Below, one piece after another: positions 28,092-36,472 of a stretch of DNA of 64,000 bases. Made by a program: the position numbers and the translations under genes. Location of the stretch: contig NZ_JAZHSD010000001.1 of assembly GCF_036924745.1 (NCBI RefSeq), forward strand, positions 7,067,001 through 7,131,000. Direction: 5' to 3'. Origin of the DNA: Bradyrhizobium sp. AZCC 1693 (GTDB lineage: Bacteria; Pseudomonadota; Alphaproteobacteria; Rhizobiales; Xanthobacteraceae). The notes beneath the pieces are model-generated. The model saw only the letters and a program-made list of their open reading frames with translations. It did no database searches and was not told the DNA's origin. Within the stretch, counting starts at the first letter, position 1; each line of letters opens with the position of its first letter.

Positions 28092-28882
28092 CTTGCTGCG
28101 GCCTTGCGTATGGGTGTGGCGCTACCCAGCGCTAGCCATATTGGATCATCGAAGAGCCGTCCGAGGTCGACCGCCATCGTGCGCAGCGCTTGCCAAAGCT
28201 TCGCGCGCTCTTCGGCCGAGGTCAGCTGGCTTGGATAGGATACGGCGACCCCGATGGTTTCATTGGTGTCGCGACGGGTGAGCGCGAAACCCAGCGAGCC
28301 CACGCCCGGCAACGATTCATTGCTGGCTTCGGAATAGCCGGTGCGGCGGATTTCGGCGATGCGCGCCATGAGCGCCGTCAGATTCCGCGGCGCAGACGGC
28401 GAGATTGCAGGCAACGGCTTTGGCATGCGAGCGCGAATATCTGCATCGTTCAGGCGCGCAAGCATGGCCCGGCCGTTGGACGTCGCGAAGGCCGGCGCCC
28501 GTACGCCGGGAGGCGTTACCACCTGAAGCGGATTGGAGCCGGGGACGACGCGCAGCACGACCTGTTCGGCGCCGTCGAGCACGGAGATGTAGCCGGTATG
28601 GCCGGTCTTGGCACAGACCGCACGCAGCCGCTGCTCGGCGAGGGCCACGAAGTCATTTTGCGTCCGATGCAAGCGGCCGAGTTCGAACACCAGCAGGCCC
28701 GGCCGATAGCGGCGGGTCAAGGCATCCTGCTCCAGCAGTCCACATTCCCTGAGTTGACGCAGCAGCCGTGACGTCGAGCTCTTCGGCTTGCCGGTGAGCC
28801 GGATCACGTCGGCATTGCTGATCTCCGGCTGATGCGGCGCGAAGCAGCGCAAGATTTCGATGGCGTTGTCGAGGGCGCTCAT
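28088..28882 (-). CDS. IclR-family transcriptional regulator
   Basis: A 264-residue regulator: winged helix at about 1-70 (ALDNAIEILRCFA and the recognition segment KPKSSTSRLLRQLRECGLLEQ), then the IclR effector domain (GHTGYISVLDG, SNGRAMLARL, GFALTRRDTNETIGVAVSYP). I start at ATG 28882; the longer frame upstream is non-coding in character. It is the first gene of the operon running to 20886 and probably controls it in response to the transported compound or an intermediate. A perfect 5-7-5 inverted repeat lies 26 bases upstream, a likely autoregulatory operator. The opposite-strand gene at 29353 may also be a target. Confidence 0.9.
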   Translation of the reverse strand: MSALDNAIEILRCFAPHQPEISNADVIRLTGKPKSSTSRLLRQLRECGLLEQDALTRRYRPGLLVFELGRLHRTQNDFVALAEQRLRAVCAKTGHTGYISVLDGAEQVVLRVVPGSNPLQVVTPPGVRAPAFATSNGRAMLARLNDADIRARMPKPLPAISPSAPRNLTALMARIAEIRRTGYSEASNESLPGVGSLGFALTRRDTNETIGVAVSYPSQLTSAEERAKLWQALRTMAVDLGRLFDDPIWLALGSATPIRKAAAR

Positions 28883-28907
28883 GGTCTTGAACGGGGCTTT
28901 CCGAGGA

Positions 28908-28924
28908 GTTCCGGAAAATGGAAC
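28908..28924. promoter_or_regulatory. Putative IclR-family operator (inverted repeat)
   Basis: GTTCCGGAAAATGGAAC is a perfect inverted repeat, GTTCC and GGAAC separated by seven bases. Short palindromes with TTCC/GGAA arms are typical of IclR-family sites. It lies 26 bases upstream of the iclR ATG, so binding would block the promoter or early transcript of the operon. Confidence 0.5.
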
Positions 28925-29255
28925 TTGGTTTTTAATTTTGAGACCTGGAAATGAAGTGGTCAACGGGCGGATGCGCAGCATTTTTGAACAATCCGCGCTC
29001 AAAATTCGCGCAAATGACCAAAGACTGCTTGTTTGAGAGACGTTGCTAAGTTGGCCCAGCCTCGCCGGCAAGCTGGTTTTTGCAGTTGCGGTATCAACCA
29101 GCGCGGCCAAAGCGGCTCGGTCGATCCGATCGCCCGCAAGGCAGTTCAGCGTTGCGGCGAGCGGGCGGGCGTATGAATCGCGCTGCGTCTCTATCAGCGC
29201 GCACGCGATCAAACGCACAGCAGCTAGTCGTTGTGACATGAGCTGCGCATTCTAT

Positions 29256-29273
29256 ACGGCATAGACATTGCTT
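29256..29273 (+). promoter_or_regulatory. Putative sigma-54 promoter for the orphan binding-protein gene
   Basis: ACGGCATAGACATTGCTT has GG and GC ten bases apart; -24 is CGGCAT and -12 is TTGCTT. It lies 79 bases before the ATG at 29353. Confidence 0.5.
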
Positions 29274-29352
29274 GAGAGAGCAACTGCTCGCGAGGTGCAT
29301 TAGCCGTTTCCAAATCCTCCCAGACTTTCCCCACGAACCTGAAAAGGCACCC

Positions 29353-30915
29353 ATGTTCAAATTGAAGGCTTTCATCCCCGCGATGTTTTCGCTCGCGCTC
29401 GTCGCGGCTCCGGCGGTTACGCCGGCCCATGCCGGCGGCAATCTTGTCGCGGTGCTGGAAGCGGAAATCGCCACGCTCGATCCGCATTTTACGCCGGCTT
29501 ATATCTCGCGGACCTTCGGATTCATGGTGTTCGACACCCTGTTCGCGAAGGACGCCAAGGACGAAATCAAGCCGCAGATGGTGCAGGACTGGAAGGTTTC
29601 GCCTGACGGACTGATCTACACGTTCACGCTGCGCGATGGCCTGAAATGGCATGACGGCCAGCCGGTTACATCAGCGGACTGCGTCGCATCGCTGCGACGC
29701 TGGGGGCAGCGCAACGCGCTCGGCCGACGAATCTTCTCTATCACCGCTTCGCTCGAACCGAGTGACGCCAGGACTTTCGTGCTGACGCTGAAAGAACCTT
29801 CGGGCCTGGTGATCGACGCGCTCGGTAATCCCGTGAGCCCCGTCGCCTTCATGATGCCCGAGCGTGTGGCCAAGACGCCCGCCGATCAACGCATCAGCGA
29901 AATCGTCGGCTCTGGACCGTTTGTCTACAGCAAGGCGGATCACCGCACCGGCGATCGCATGATCCTGAAGAAATTCGCCGATTATGTGCCGCGTTCCGAA
30001 CCCGCCGACTTCCTGGCCGGTGGCAAGCGCGTCAACATCGACACGCTGGAAATTCGCGTCATCCCCGACGGCTCCACCGCGGCATCCGCGCTGCAGACCG
30101 GCGAAGTGGATTTCATGCAGTACGCGCCGTTCGATCTGCTGCCGGTTCTCGAAAAGAACGCCAAGGTGAAGGTCGTCAACTTTACCGGCGGCAACATGTT
30201 TGCCGGCGCCTATCGCCTCAACGCCGCGCAGAAGCCATTCGACGATCCGGCGATCCGGCGCGTGCTGTGGAAGCTGGTCGATCAGCGCGAGGTGTTGGAC
30301 GGGCTGGGCCTCGATGCCAAATACGCCACACCTTGCGCAACATTCTTCACCTGCGGCACCACCTATGACAGCAAGGCCGGAACCGACGCTGCAGCGAATC
30401 CGTCCGTTGAGGCGGCGCGCGCGGCACTCAAGGCGACCAAATATGCCGGCGAGCCGATCATTGTGATGCAGGCCAGCGACCTCGAGGCGCCGCGCGTTTC
30501 GGCGCAGGTTCTCGCAGAGAAACTGAAGCAGGCCGGCTTCAATGTCGATCTGCAGGTGATGGATTGGGCCTCGGTGCTTGCCCGCCGTACCAAAAAGGAA
30601 GGCTGGAGCGTTTATGGCGTTCACGCCGGCGGCTTCGATCTGGCCTCGCCGCTCACCAACGTCATGGTGGCGTTCAACTGCGTCGACTTCACGGGCTGGC
30701 AATGCGACCAGCGCATCACGCCGTTGCTGGATGCCTTTGCGAAGGCACCCGCGGAGGAGGATCGCAAGAAGATCGCTGCCGAGATCCAGACCGTGATGTA
30801 CGATCAGGCTCCGGGCATTCCGTGGGGACAGTTCGCTCAGCCGGCCGCCTATCGCGCCAATCTGCGCGGTTTGATACCGTCTGCGATTCCGATTTTCTGG
30901 AACATCGAGAAGTAA
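29353..30915 (+). CDS. Family 5 periplasmic binding protein without adjacent permeases
   Basis: A 520-residue family 5 solute-binding protein with a Sec signal peptide (FKLKAFIPAMFSLALVAAP, cleavage near AHAGG) and the motifs ATLDPHFTPAYIS and LRDGLKWHDGQPV. Start ATG 29353 is preceded by AAAGG; an earlier frame start at 29272 would put charged residues before the signal. No Dpp-type permeases or ATPases follow; the next gene is a GMC oxidoreductase four bases away. It may share the membrane components of one of the two complete Dpp/Opp importers in the window, or serve a distant one. Confidence 0.88.
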   Translation: MFKLKAFIPAMFSLALVAAPAVTPAHAGGNLVAVLEAEIATLDPHFTPAYISRTFGFMVFDTLFAKDAKDEIKPQMVQDWKVSPDGLIYTFTLRDGLKWHDGQPVTSADCVASLRRWGQRNALGRRIFSITASLEPSDARTFVLTLKEPSGLVIDALGNPVSPVAFMMPERVAKTPADQRISEIVGSGPFVYSKADHRTGDRMILKKFADYVPRSEPADFLAGGKRVNIDTLEIRVIPDGSTAASALQTGEVDFMQYAPFDLLPVLEKNAKVKVVNFTGGNMFAGAYRLNAAQKPFDDPAIRRVLWKLVDQREVLDGLGLDAKYATPCATFFTCGTTYDSKAGTDAAANPSVEAARAALKATKYAGEPIIVMQASDLEAPRVSAQVLAEKLKQAGFNVDLQVMDWASVLARRTKKEGWSVYGVHAGGFDLASPLTNVMVAFNCVDFTGWQCDQRITPLLDAFAKAPAEEDRKKIAAEIQTVMYDQAPGIPWGQFAQPAAYRANLRGLIPSAIPIFWNIEK

Positions 30916-30919
30916 CGCC

Positions 30920-32503
30920 ATGTATGACGTCATTGTAGTCGGCGGCGGCTCGGCCGGCGCCGCCGTTGCGGCCCGGCTCTCCGAGGACCCCGCCAGACGC
31001 GTGCTGCTGCTGGAAGCGGGCCTCGACTGGCGCGCCGATGAGGCGCCCTGGGAAGTCCGGACGCCGAACCCGATTCCGATCATTCACAAGCGCGAATATC
31101 AGGAGAAATGGCAGTGGCCGAATCTGCTGACCCGCCGGGTGGCAGGGCAGGAGGCGCGCTTCTACTGGCGCGGCAAGGGCCTCGGCGGCAGTTCGATGAT
31201 GAACGGGCAGATCGCCATCCGCGGTGTTGCGGATGCGTTCGACGAATGGGCGGCCGGTGGTTGCACCGGATGGTCGGCAAAAGAGGTAATGCCGCTGTTC
31301 TCGGTCATCGAGGATGATTTCGAGTTCGGCGACAGCGCAGGCCACGGCCGTGACGGGCCGCTGCCGGTTTATCGCGCGCCGCCGGACAAGTGGGGCCCGA
31401 TCGATCGTGGGCTCCGCGACGCCGCGCTGGCATCGGGGTATCCGTGGTGTGCCGACCTCAACGGACCGGATGGCGAGGGCGTCGCCTGCTATCCGATCAA
31501 CAGCCGCGACAGCCGCCGCATCACCACCAATGAAGCCTATCTGGAGCCGGCGCGAGGCCGCGCAAACCTGGAAATCCGGGGGCACGCGCTGGTCGATCGC
31601 GTCGTGATGAAGGACGGCCGGGCCACTGGCGTACTGGTTCACATCGAAGGACAGGGCAGTTTGGAAATCAGCGCGCGCGAAATCGTGCTGTGCGCTGGCG
31701 CCATCCACAGCCCGGCGATATTGCTGCGTTCGGGCATCGGCCCCGCCGACGAGCTGAAGGCGATGGGCATCGCGGTCGAACGCGACCTGCCGGTCGGCAA
31801 GCACTTCTTCGACCATCCGCTGTTCCGCGCCACGATCCAGCTGCGCGAGGAATTTCGGCCGACCGACCCCGATACACGTCATACCAACTGCTGCGTGACG
31901 TATTCGTCCGGGCTTGCGAATGGCGGCAAGCGCGACATGATCCTGATTGCCTTCAATCACCGCGGCATCGGCGCCCCCGGCGCCATCGGCGCAGGTCTGT
32001 TCAACGCCTACTCGCGCGGTCATTTGAGGCTGGCTTCGACCGACGCTTCGATCGACCCGATCGTCGAAGAAAATATGCTCGCCGATGATCGCGACCTCTT
32101 GCGCATGGTCGATGCGGTGAAGCGGCTGGCCGTGCTCACCACCCAGCCGGCACTGGCTGAAATAGCCGAGTGGATTCGCTTGATTGACACCGACCTGACG
32201 CTGCCGCAGGCCGCTTCATTGCCGAATGGGGAGCTCGGAGCGCTGCTCCGCCGCGACACCGGCGACATTCAGCATGCCGCCGGTTCTTGCCGCATGGCGG
32301 GCTTCAACGACGCCAATGGTGTGGTGAATCCGGATGGCACCGTGAAGGGTATCGCCGCGCTGCGCGTGGCGGACGCTTCGATCATGCCGTTCGATTGCCG
32401 CGCCAACACTCATCTTACCACGGTGGTTATTGGCGAGGCGATTGCGCGGATGATGATGCAGAAGATGGACGTGTCGAACAACGCTGCCGCCATGGCACTG
32501 TAA
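30920..32503 (+). CDS. GMC-family FAD oxidoreductase (choline dehydrogenase-like)
   Basis: A 527-residue glucose-methanol-choline oxidoreductase. The FAD-binding GGGSAGAAVAARLSE (8-22) is at the N-terminus, followed by RGKGLGGSSMMNGQI, and the C-terminal part has HAAGSCRMAG with the conserved catalytic His and NTHLTTVVIGEAIA. It oxidises an alcohol to an aldehyde or ketone. It is coupled to the binding-protein gene upstream (four-base gap), so its substrate may be related to what that protein binds. The next gene is preceded by its own sigma-54-like site. Confidence 0.9.
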   Translation: MYDVIVVGGGSAGAAVAARLSEDPARRVLLLEAGLDWRADEAPWEVRTPNPIPIIHKREYQEKWQWPNLLTRRVAGQEARFYWRGKGLGGSSMMNGQIAIRGVADAFDEWAAGGCTGWSAKEVMPLFSVIEDDFEFGDSAGHGRDGPLPVYRAPPDKWGPIDRGLRDAALASGYPWCADLNGPDGEGVACYPINSRDSRRITTNEAYLEPARGRANLEIRGHALVDRVVMKDGRATGVLVHIEGQGSLEISAREIVLCAGAIHSPAILLRSGIGPADELKAMGIAVERDLPVGKHFFDHPLFRATIQLREEFRPTDPDTRHTNCCVTYSSGLANGGKRDMILIAFNHRGIGAPGAIGAGLFNAYSRGHLRLASTDASIDPIVEENMLADDRDLLRMVDAVKRLAVLTTQPALAEIAEWIRLIDTDLTLPQAASLPNGELGALLRRDTGDIQHAAGSCRMAGFNDANGVVNPDGTVKGIAALRVADASIMPFDCRANTHLTTVVIGEAIARMMMQKMDVSNNAAAMAL

Positions 32504-32616
32504 GAAAACCCGGAGGTGAGCGTCGTAGTTGCTGGACTAGCGAGCGCGAGTTCGTCAAAGTTGCGCGGCATAGGTGCCCGGCAAATGGCTGGGCACGTGT
32601 CCGCGGGCGCAGTCAG

Positions 32617-32632
32617 TGGCATGGAAATTGCT
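32617..32632 (+). promoter_or_regulatory. Putative sigma-54 promoter for hyuA/hyuB
   Basis: TGGCATGGAAATTGCT fits the sigma-54 consensus with a perfect ten-base GG-GC spacing and TTGCT at -12. It lies 45 bases before the hyuA ATG in a 174-base gap after the GMC gene, so the HyuAB-TRAP block can be transcribed separately. This is among the best matches in the window. Confidence 0.6.
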
Positions 32633-32677
32633 GAACATCTGGTTACGGTTCGTCGGTCAGCACGCGGAGGTTTTGGA

Positions 32678-34762
32678 ATGCTTGAGGGAGCCGAAGTGCG
32701 GCTTGCCGTCGATATCGGAGGCACGTTCACGGATATCGTTCTGGATGTGGGGCAGGATCGCAGAACGCGCAAGGTGCTGACGACGCCCGCGCGACCGGAG
32801 CAAGCGGTGCTGGACGGGATGCGCCTCATTCTGGCCGACGCGCGCGCCCACATATGCGATATCGACGTCTTCATTCATGGCACGACACTTGCGACCAACG
32901 CCATCATCGAACGCCGCGGCGCGAAGACGGCGCTTGTTGCGACGCAAGGTTTCCGCGACGTACTCGATATCGGTACCGAGAGCCGCTACGATCAATACGA
33001 CCTTGCAATCGACAAGCCGAAACCGCTGACGCCGCGCGCCCTGCGTTTCACGGTTCCCGAGCGCATCGACGCGCAGGGCGCCGTGCGGTTGCCGCTCGAC
33101 GAAGCCGCCGTGCGTGCACTCGTGCCCGAGCTGCGTGCGCAGAATGTGGAAAGCGTCGCCTTCGCCTTCCTCCACTCCTATGCCAATCCCGAGCATGAAC
33201 GGCGCGCCGGCGCGATCCTGAAAGAGGAAATGCCGGGCATCTGGGTAACGCTGTCGTCGGCGGTGTGCCCTGAAATCCGCGAATACGAGCGGACCTCGAC
33301 TGCGGTGGCCAATGCCTATGTGCAGCCGTTGATCGACGGCTATCTTGCGCGCATGGCCGAGGGGCTGCAGGCCGAGCAGTTTCGCGGCGCCATCTACCTC
33401 GTGACCTCGGGCGGCGGCGTCACCTCGATCGAGACGGCGCGGCGCTTTCCGGTGCGCCTGGTCGAATCGGGGCCGGCAGGCGGCGCGATTTTTGCGGCGC
33501 AGATCGCGGCGCGTCTCGGTGAGAGCAGAGTTCTGTCCTTCGACATGGGTGGCACCACCGCGAAGATCTGCCTGATCGAAAAGTATCAGCCCGAAACCTC
33601 GCGCGTGTTCGAGGTCGATCGCGCCGCTCGCTTTCTGAAAGGGTCGGGCCTGCCGGTGCGCATTCCCGTGATCGAGATGGTTGAGATCGGCGCCGGCGGC
33701 GGCTCGATCGCGCGGGTCGATGCCCTGAAGCGCGTCACGGTCGGCCCGGAGAGTGCGTCATCCGAGCCGGGGCCGGCCTGCTACGGCCGCGGCGGTCAAC
33801 GGCCCGCCGTGACGGATGCGGATGTCGCGCTCGGCAAGATCGATCCCGACGCATTTGCAGGCGGGACCATCAAGCTTAGTTCCGAGCTGTCCAGGCAGGC
33901 CTTGTTGCGCGACATTGGCGAACCGCTGGGACTGTCGGCGGAAACTTCGGCCTACGCCGTGCATGAGGTCGTGTGCGAGAACATGGCGAGCGCCGCCCGC
34001 GTGCATGCGGTCGAACGCGGCGCCGTCGTCGGCCAGCACACCCTGATCGCCTTCGGCGGCGCCGCGCCGCTGCATGCGGCCCGCGTCGCCGAGAAGATCG
34101 GCGTTTCGCGCGTGATCGTACCGTCCAATGCCGGCGTCGGCTCGGCCGTCGGATTTCTTGCGGCGCCCATTGCCTATGAGCTGGTACGCAGCCGTCATGC
34201 CAGGCTCGATGCGTTCGATGTCACCGCTGTGTCCGACCTGCTGGATGAGATGGCGACCGAGGCGCGCGCCCTGGTCGAACCCGGCGCCGCTGGTGCGCCG
34301 GTGCATGAACGCCGCGCCGCTTTCATGCGGTATGTCGGACAAGGACACGAGATCACGGTCGAACTGCCGAACCGGCGGTTGGCAGCCGCGGATCTCGAAG
34401 GCCTGCGCCAGGCATTCGAGACGGATTATGCGGGCTTATTCGAGCGGTCGATTCCGGGTGCTGCGATCGAGGTGCTGAGCTGGTCGGTGCTCGCGACCAC
34501 CAAGCCGCGCAATCCGTCGCGCGTTGCCGACGTGACGCGCAAGCCGGCCGGAAAAGCCGCGGGCAGCCGCAAGTTTTTCGACGGCCGCGCGGGGAAGGTC
34601 GTCGAGATTCCGCTGTATCACCGCGACCAGATGGCGCCGGGGGCGACCATCGCGGGACCCGCTGTGATCGCGGAAGATGAGACATCGACATTCGTCTCGA
34701 CGAACTTCGACGCCCATATCGACGGTGCCGGCAGCATCGTCATGGAACGGAAGGCGGCATGA
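32678..34762 (+). CDS. hyuA: Hydantoinase/oxoprolinase subunit A (N-methylhydantoinase A-like)
   Basis: A 694-residue HyuA with the ATPase-fold motif DIGGTFTDIVLD (12-23), the HGTTLATNAIIERRG segment, the second phosphate motif FDMGGTTAKICL, and EPGPACYGRGG. With HyuB it carries out ATP-dependent opening of 5-membered cyclic amides such as hydantoins or 5-oxoproline. ATG 32678 has GGAGG seven bases upstream; the frame extends 54 codons further up through a promoter-like site and is not coding there. The gene overlaps hyuB by four bases. The related acetone carboxylase subunit is another possible assignment, but no third subunit gene is present. Confidence 0.9.
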   Translation: MLEGAEVRLAVDIGGTFTDIVLDVGQDRRTRKVLTTPARPEQAVLDGMRLILADARAHICDIDVFIHGTTLATNAIIERRGAKTALVATQGFRDVLDIGTESRYDQYDLAIDKPKPLTPRALRFTVPERIDAQGAVRLPLDEAAVRALVPELRAQNVESVAFAFLHSYANPEHERRAGAILKEEMPGIWVTLSSAVCPEIREYERTSTAVANAYVQPLIDGYLARMAEGLQAEQFRGAIYLVTSGGGVTSIETARRFPVRLVESGPAGGAIFAAQIAARLGESRVLSFDMGGTTAKICLIEKYQPETSRVFEVDRAARFLKGSGLPVRIPVIEMVEIGAGGGSIARVDALKRVTVGPESASSEPGPACYGRGGQRPAVTDADVALGKIDPDAFAGGTIKLSSELSRQALLRDIGEPLGLSAETSAYAVHEVVCENMASAARVHAVERGAVVGQHTLIAFGGAAPLHAARVAEKIGVSRVIVPSNAGVGSAVGFLAAPIAYELVRSRHARLDAFDVTAVSDLLDEMATEARALVEPGAAGAPVHERRAAFMRYVGQGHEITVELPNRRLAAADLEGLRQAFETDYAGLFERSIPGAAIEVLSWSVLATTKPRNPSRVADVTRKPAGKAAGSRKFFDGRAGKVVEIPLYHRDQMAPGATIAGPAVIAEDETSTFVSTNFDAHIDGAGSIVMERKAA

Positions 34763-36423
34763 CCATGATTGAGTCAAGCGGCGCGAGCCTGATCGATCTG
34801 CAGATCATGTGGCACCGGCTGATCGCCGTGGTCGAAGAGCAGGCGCAGGTGCTGCTGCGCACGGCCTTCAGCCCGATCGTGCGCGAATGTGGCGACCTCT
34901 CGGCCGGTGTGTTCGACCTCAAGGGACGCATGTTGGCGCAGGCGGTGACGGGTACGCCGGGCCACGTCAATTCCATGGCCGAGTCGGTCAAGCATTTCAT
35001 CGCGCATTTTCCGATCGAGACGATGAAACCAGGCGACGCCTACATCACCAACGATCCCTGGATGGGGACCGGCCATCTCAACGATTTCGTCGTCACCACG
35101 CCCTGCTTCAAGGACGGCAAGGCGGTTGCGCTGTTTTCCTGCACCAGCCATTTGATGGATATCGGCGGTATCGGTTTCGGGCCTGATGCCACCGACGTCT
35201 TCATGGAGGGGATTTACATCCCGATGCTGAAGCTGATCGATCAGGGCGTCGTCAATGAGACGCTGATGGCGATGATCCGCAGCAACACGCGTCTGCCGAT
35301 CGACACCGAAGGCGACACCTATTCGCTGGCCGGCTGCAACGATGTCGGCTGCCAGCGACTTGTCGAGATGATGCGCGAATTCGAGATCTCTTCGCTCGAT
35401 ACGCTTGGCGATTTCATCTGTGATCGCTCGCGGGCGGCGGTGCTCGCCGAGATCGCCAGACTGCCGAAAGGCGTCTGGCGCAACAGCATGATCGTCGACG
35501 GCTATGATGCACCGGTCACACTCGCGGCGACGCTGACGATTTCGGAAGAGGGCATTCATGTCGACTTCGGCGGTACCTCGAACGCCTCGAAGTTCGGCAT
35601 CAATGTGCCGCTCTCCTACACCACTGCTTATACCGTGTTCGGCCTCGGCTGCGTGGTCGCCTCGCAGATCCCGAACAATGCGGGGTCGCTCTCGCTGCTG
35701 ACTGTCGCGGCACCCGCGGGCTCGATCCTTAATGCGCCGAAGCCGGCGCCGGTCGCGTCGCGCCATGTCATCGGCCAGATGCTGCCCGATGTGGTGTTCG
35801 GCTGCCTGCGTCAGATCATTCCCGAGCGGGTGCCGGCCGAAGGCACGTCTTGCCTGTGGAATCTCAATGTACGCGGACAGACGCGCAGCGGCGCCGGCGG
35901 CAATTACGGGTTCTCGATGGCGGTGACGAGCAACGGCGGCACTGGCGCGCGTTTTGCCAAGGATGGATTGTCGGCCACGGCCTATCCCAGCGGCGTACGC
36001 GGCACGCCGGTCGAGATCGCGGAGACGCAGACGCCGTTGATCTTCTGGCGCAAGGAGTTGCGTCCGGATTCGGGCGGCGCCGGCCGCACGCGCGGTGGTC
36101 TCGGCCAGATCATCGAGGTCGGCAGTGGCGTCGATGCTCCGTTCGACATTCTGGCGGCCTTCGACCGCATCGATCATCCGCCCCGCGGCCGTGATGGCGG
36201 ATATGACGGTGAAGCCGGCTATGTCGGACTGAAGTCGGGACAGAGGCTGCGCGGCAAGGGCTTTCAAACCGTGCCGCCAAACGACCGGCTGGTGGTGATG
36301 ACGCCCGGCGGCGCGGGGATCGGCGATCCCGGGGAGCGCGCGCCGGAAAGCGTGCGCGATGACATCGAAAGCGGCCTGGTGTCGAACGAGAATGCAGTTG
36401 CCGTTTACGGTTTCGCGGGCTGA
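34759..36423 (+). CDS. hyuB: Hydantoinase/oxoprolinase subunit B (N-methylhydantoinase B-like)
   Basis: A 554-residue HyuB. Family landmarks are LLRTAFSPIVRECGDLSAGVFD near the start, GDAYITNDPWMGTGHLNDF, the FGGTSNASKFGINVPLSYT stretch, RPDSGGAGRTRGGLG and the final MTPGGAGIGDP. It is the partner subunit of the HyuA directly upstream (ATGA overlap). Cytoplasmic. The TRAP importer that follows 49 bases later probably brings in a carboxylated cyclic substrate or a precursor. Confidence 0.92.
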   Translation: MTMIESSGASLIDLQIMWHRLIAVVEEQAQVLLRTAFSPIVRECGDLSAGVFDLKGRMLAQAVTGTPGHVNSMAESVKHFIAHFPIETMKPGDAYITNDPWMGTGHLNDFVVTTPCFKDGKAVALFSCTSHLMDIGGIGFGPDATDVFMEGIYIPMLKLIDQGVVNETLMAMIRSNTRLPIDTEGDTYSLAGCNDVGCQRLVEMMREFEISSLDTLGDFICDRSRAAVLAEIARLPKGVWRNSMIVDGYDAPVTLAATLTISEEGIHVDFGGTSNASKFGINVPLSYTTAYTVFGLGCVVASQIPNNAGSLSLLTVAAPAGSILNAPKPAPVASRHVIGQMLPDVVFGCLRQIIPERVPAEGTSCLWNLNVRGQTRSGAGGNYGFSMAVTSNGGTGARFAKDGLSATAYPSGVRGTPVEIAETQTPLIFWRKELRPDSGGAGRTRGGLGQIIEVGSGVDAPFDILAAFDRIDHPPRGRDGGYDGEAGYVGLKSGQRLRGKGFQTVPPNDRLVVMTPGGAGIGDPGERAPESVRDDIESGLVSNENAVAVYGFAG

Positions 36424-36472
36424 CGCGTCCGGCGTTGGCATGCGTTTCGATTTCAACAAAAGGAGAGGGCGT

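Larger units (their letters stand above)
28883..29352. other. 470-base divergent intergenic region
   Basis: This gap separates the minus-strand IclR operon from the plus-strand binding-protein gene. It holds the inverted repeat at 28908-28924 near the iclR start, an AT-rich patch at about 28925-28945, and a sigma-54-like site at 29256-29273. Open frames inside it show no family resemblance. I saw no RNA gene. Confidence 0.6.

Noticed and set aside
36435..36452. TTGGCAT upstream of the TRAP binding-protein gene as a sigma-54 site
   Set aside because: The base pair at the -12 position is GA rather than GC, and TTGC is absent.
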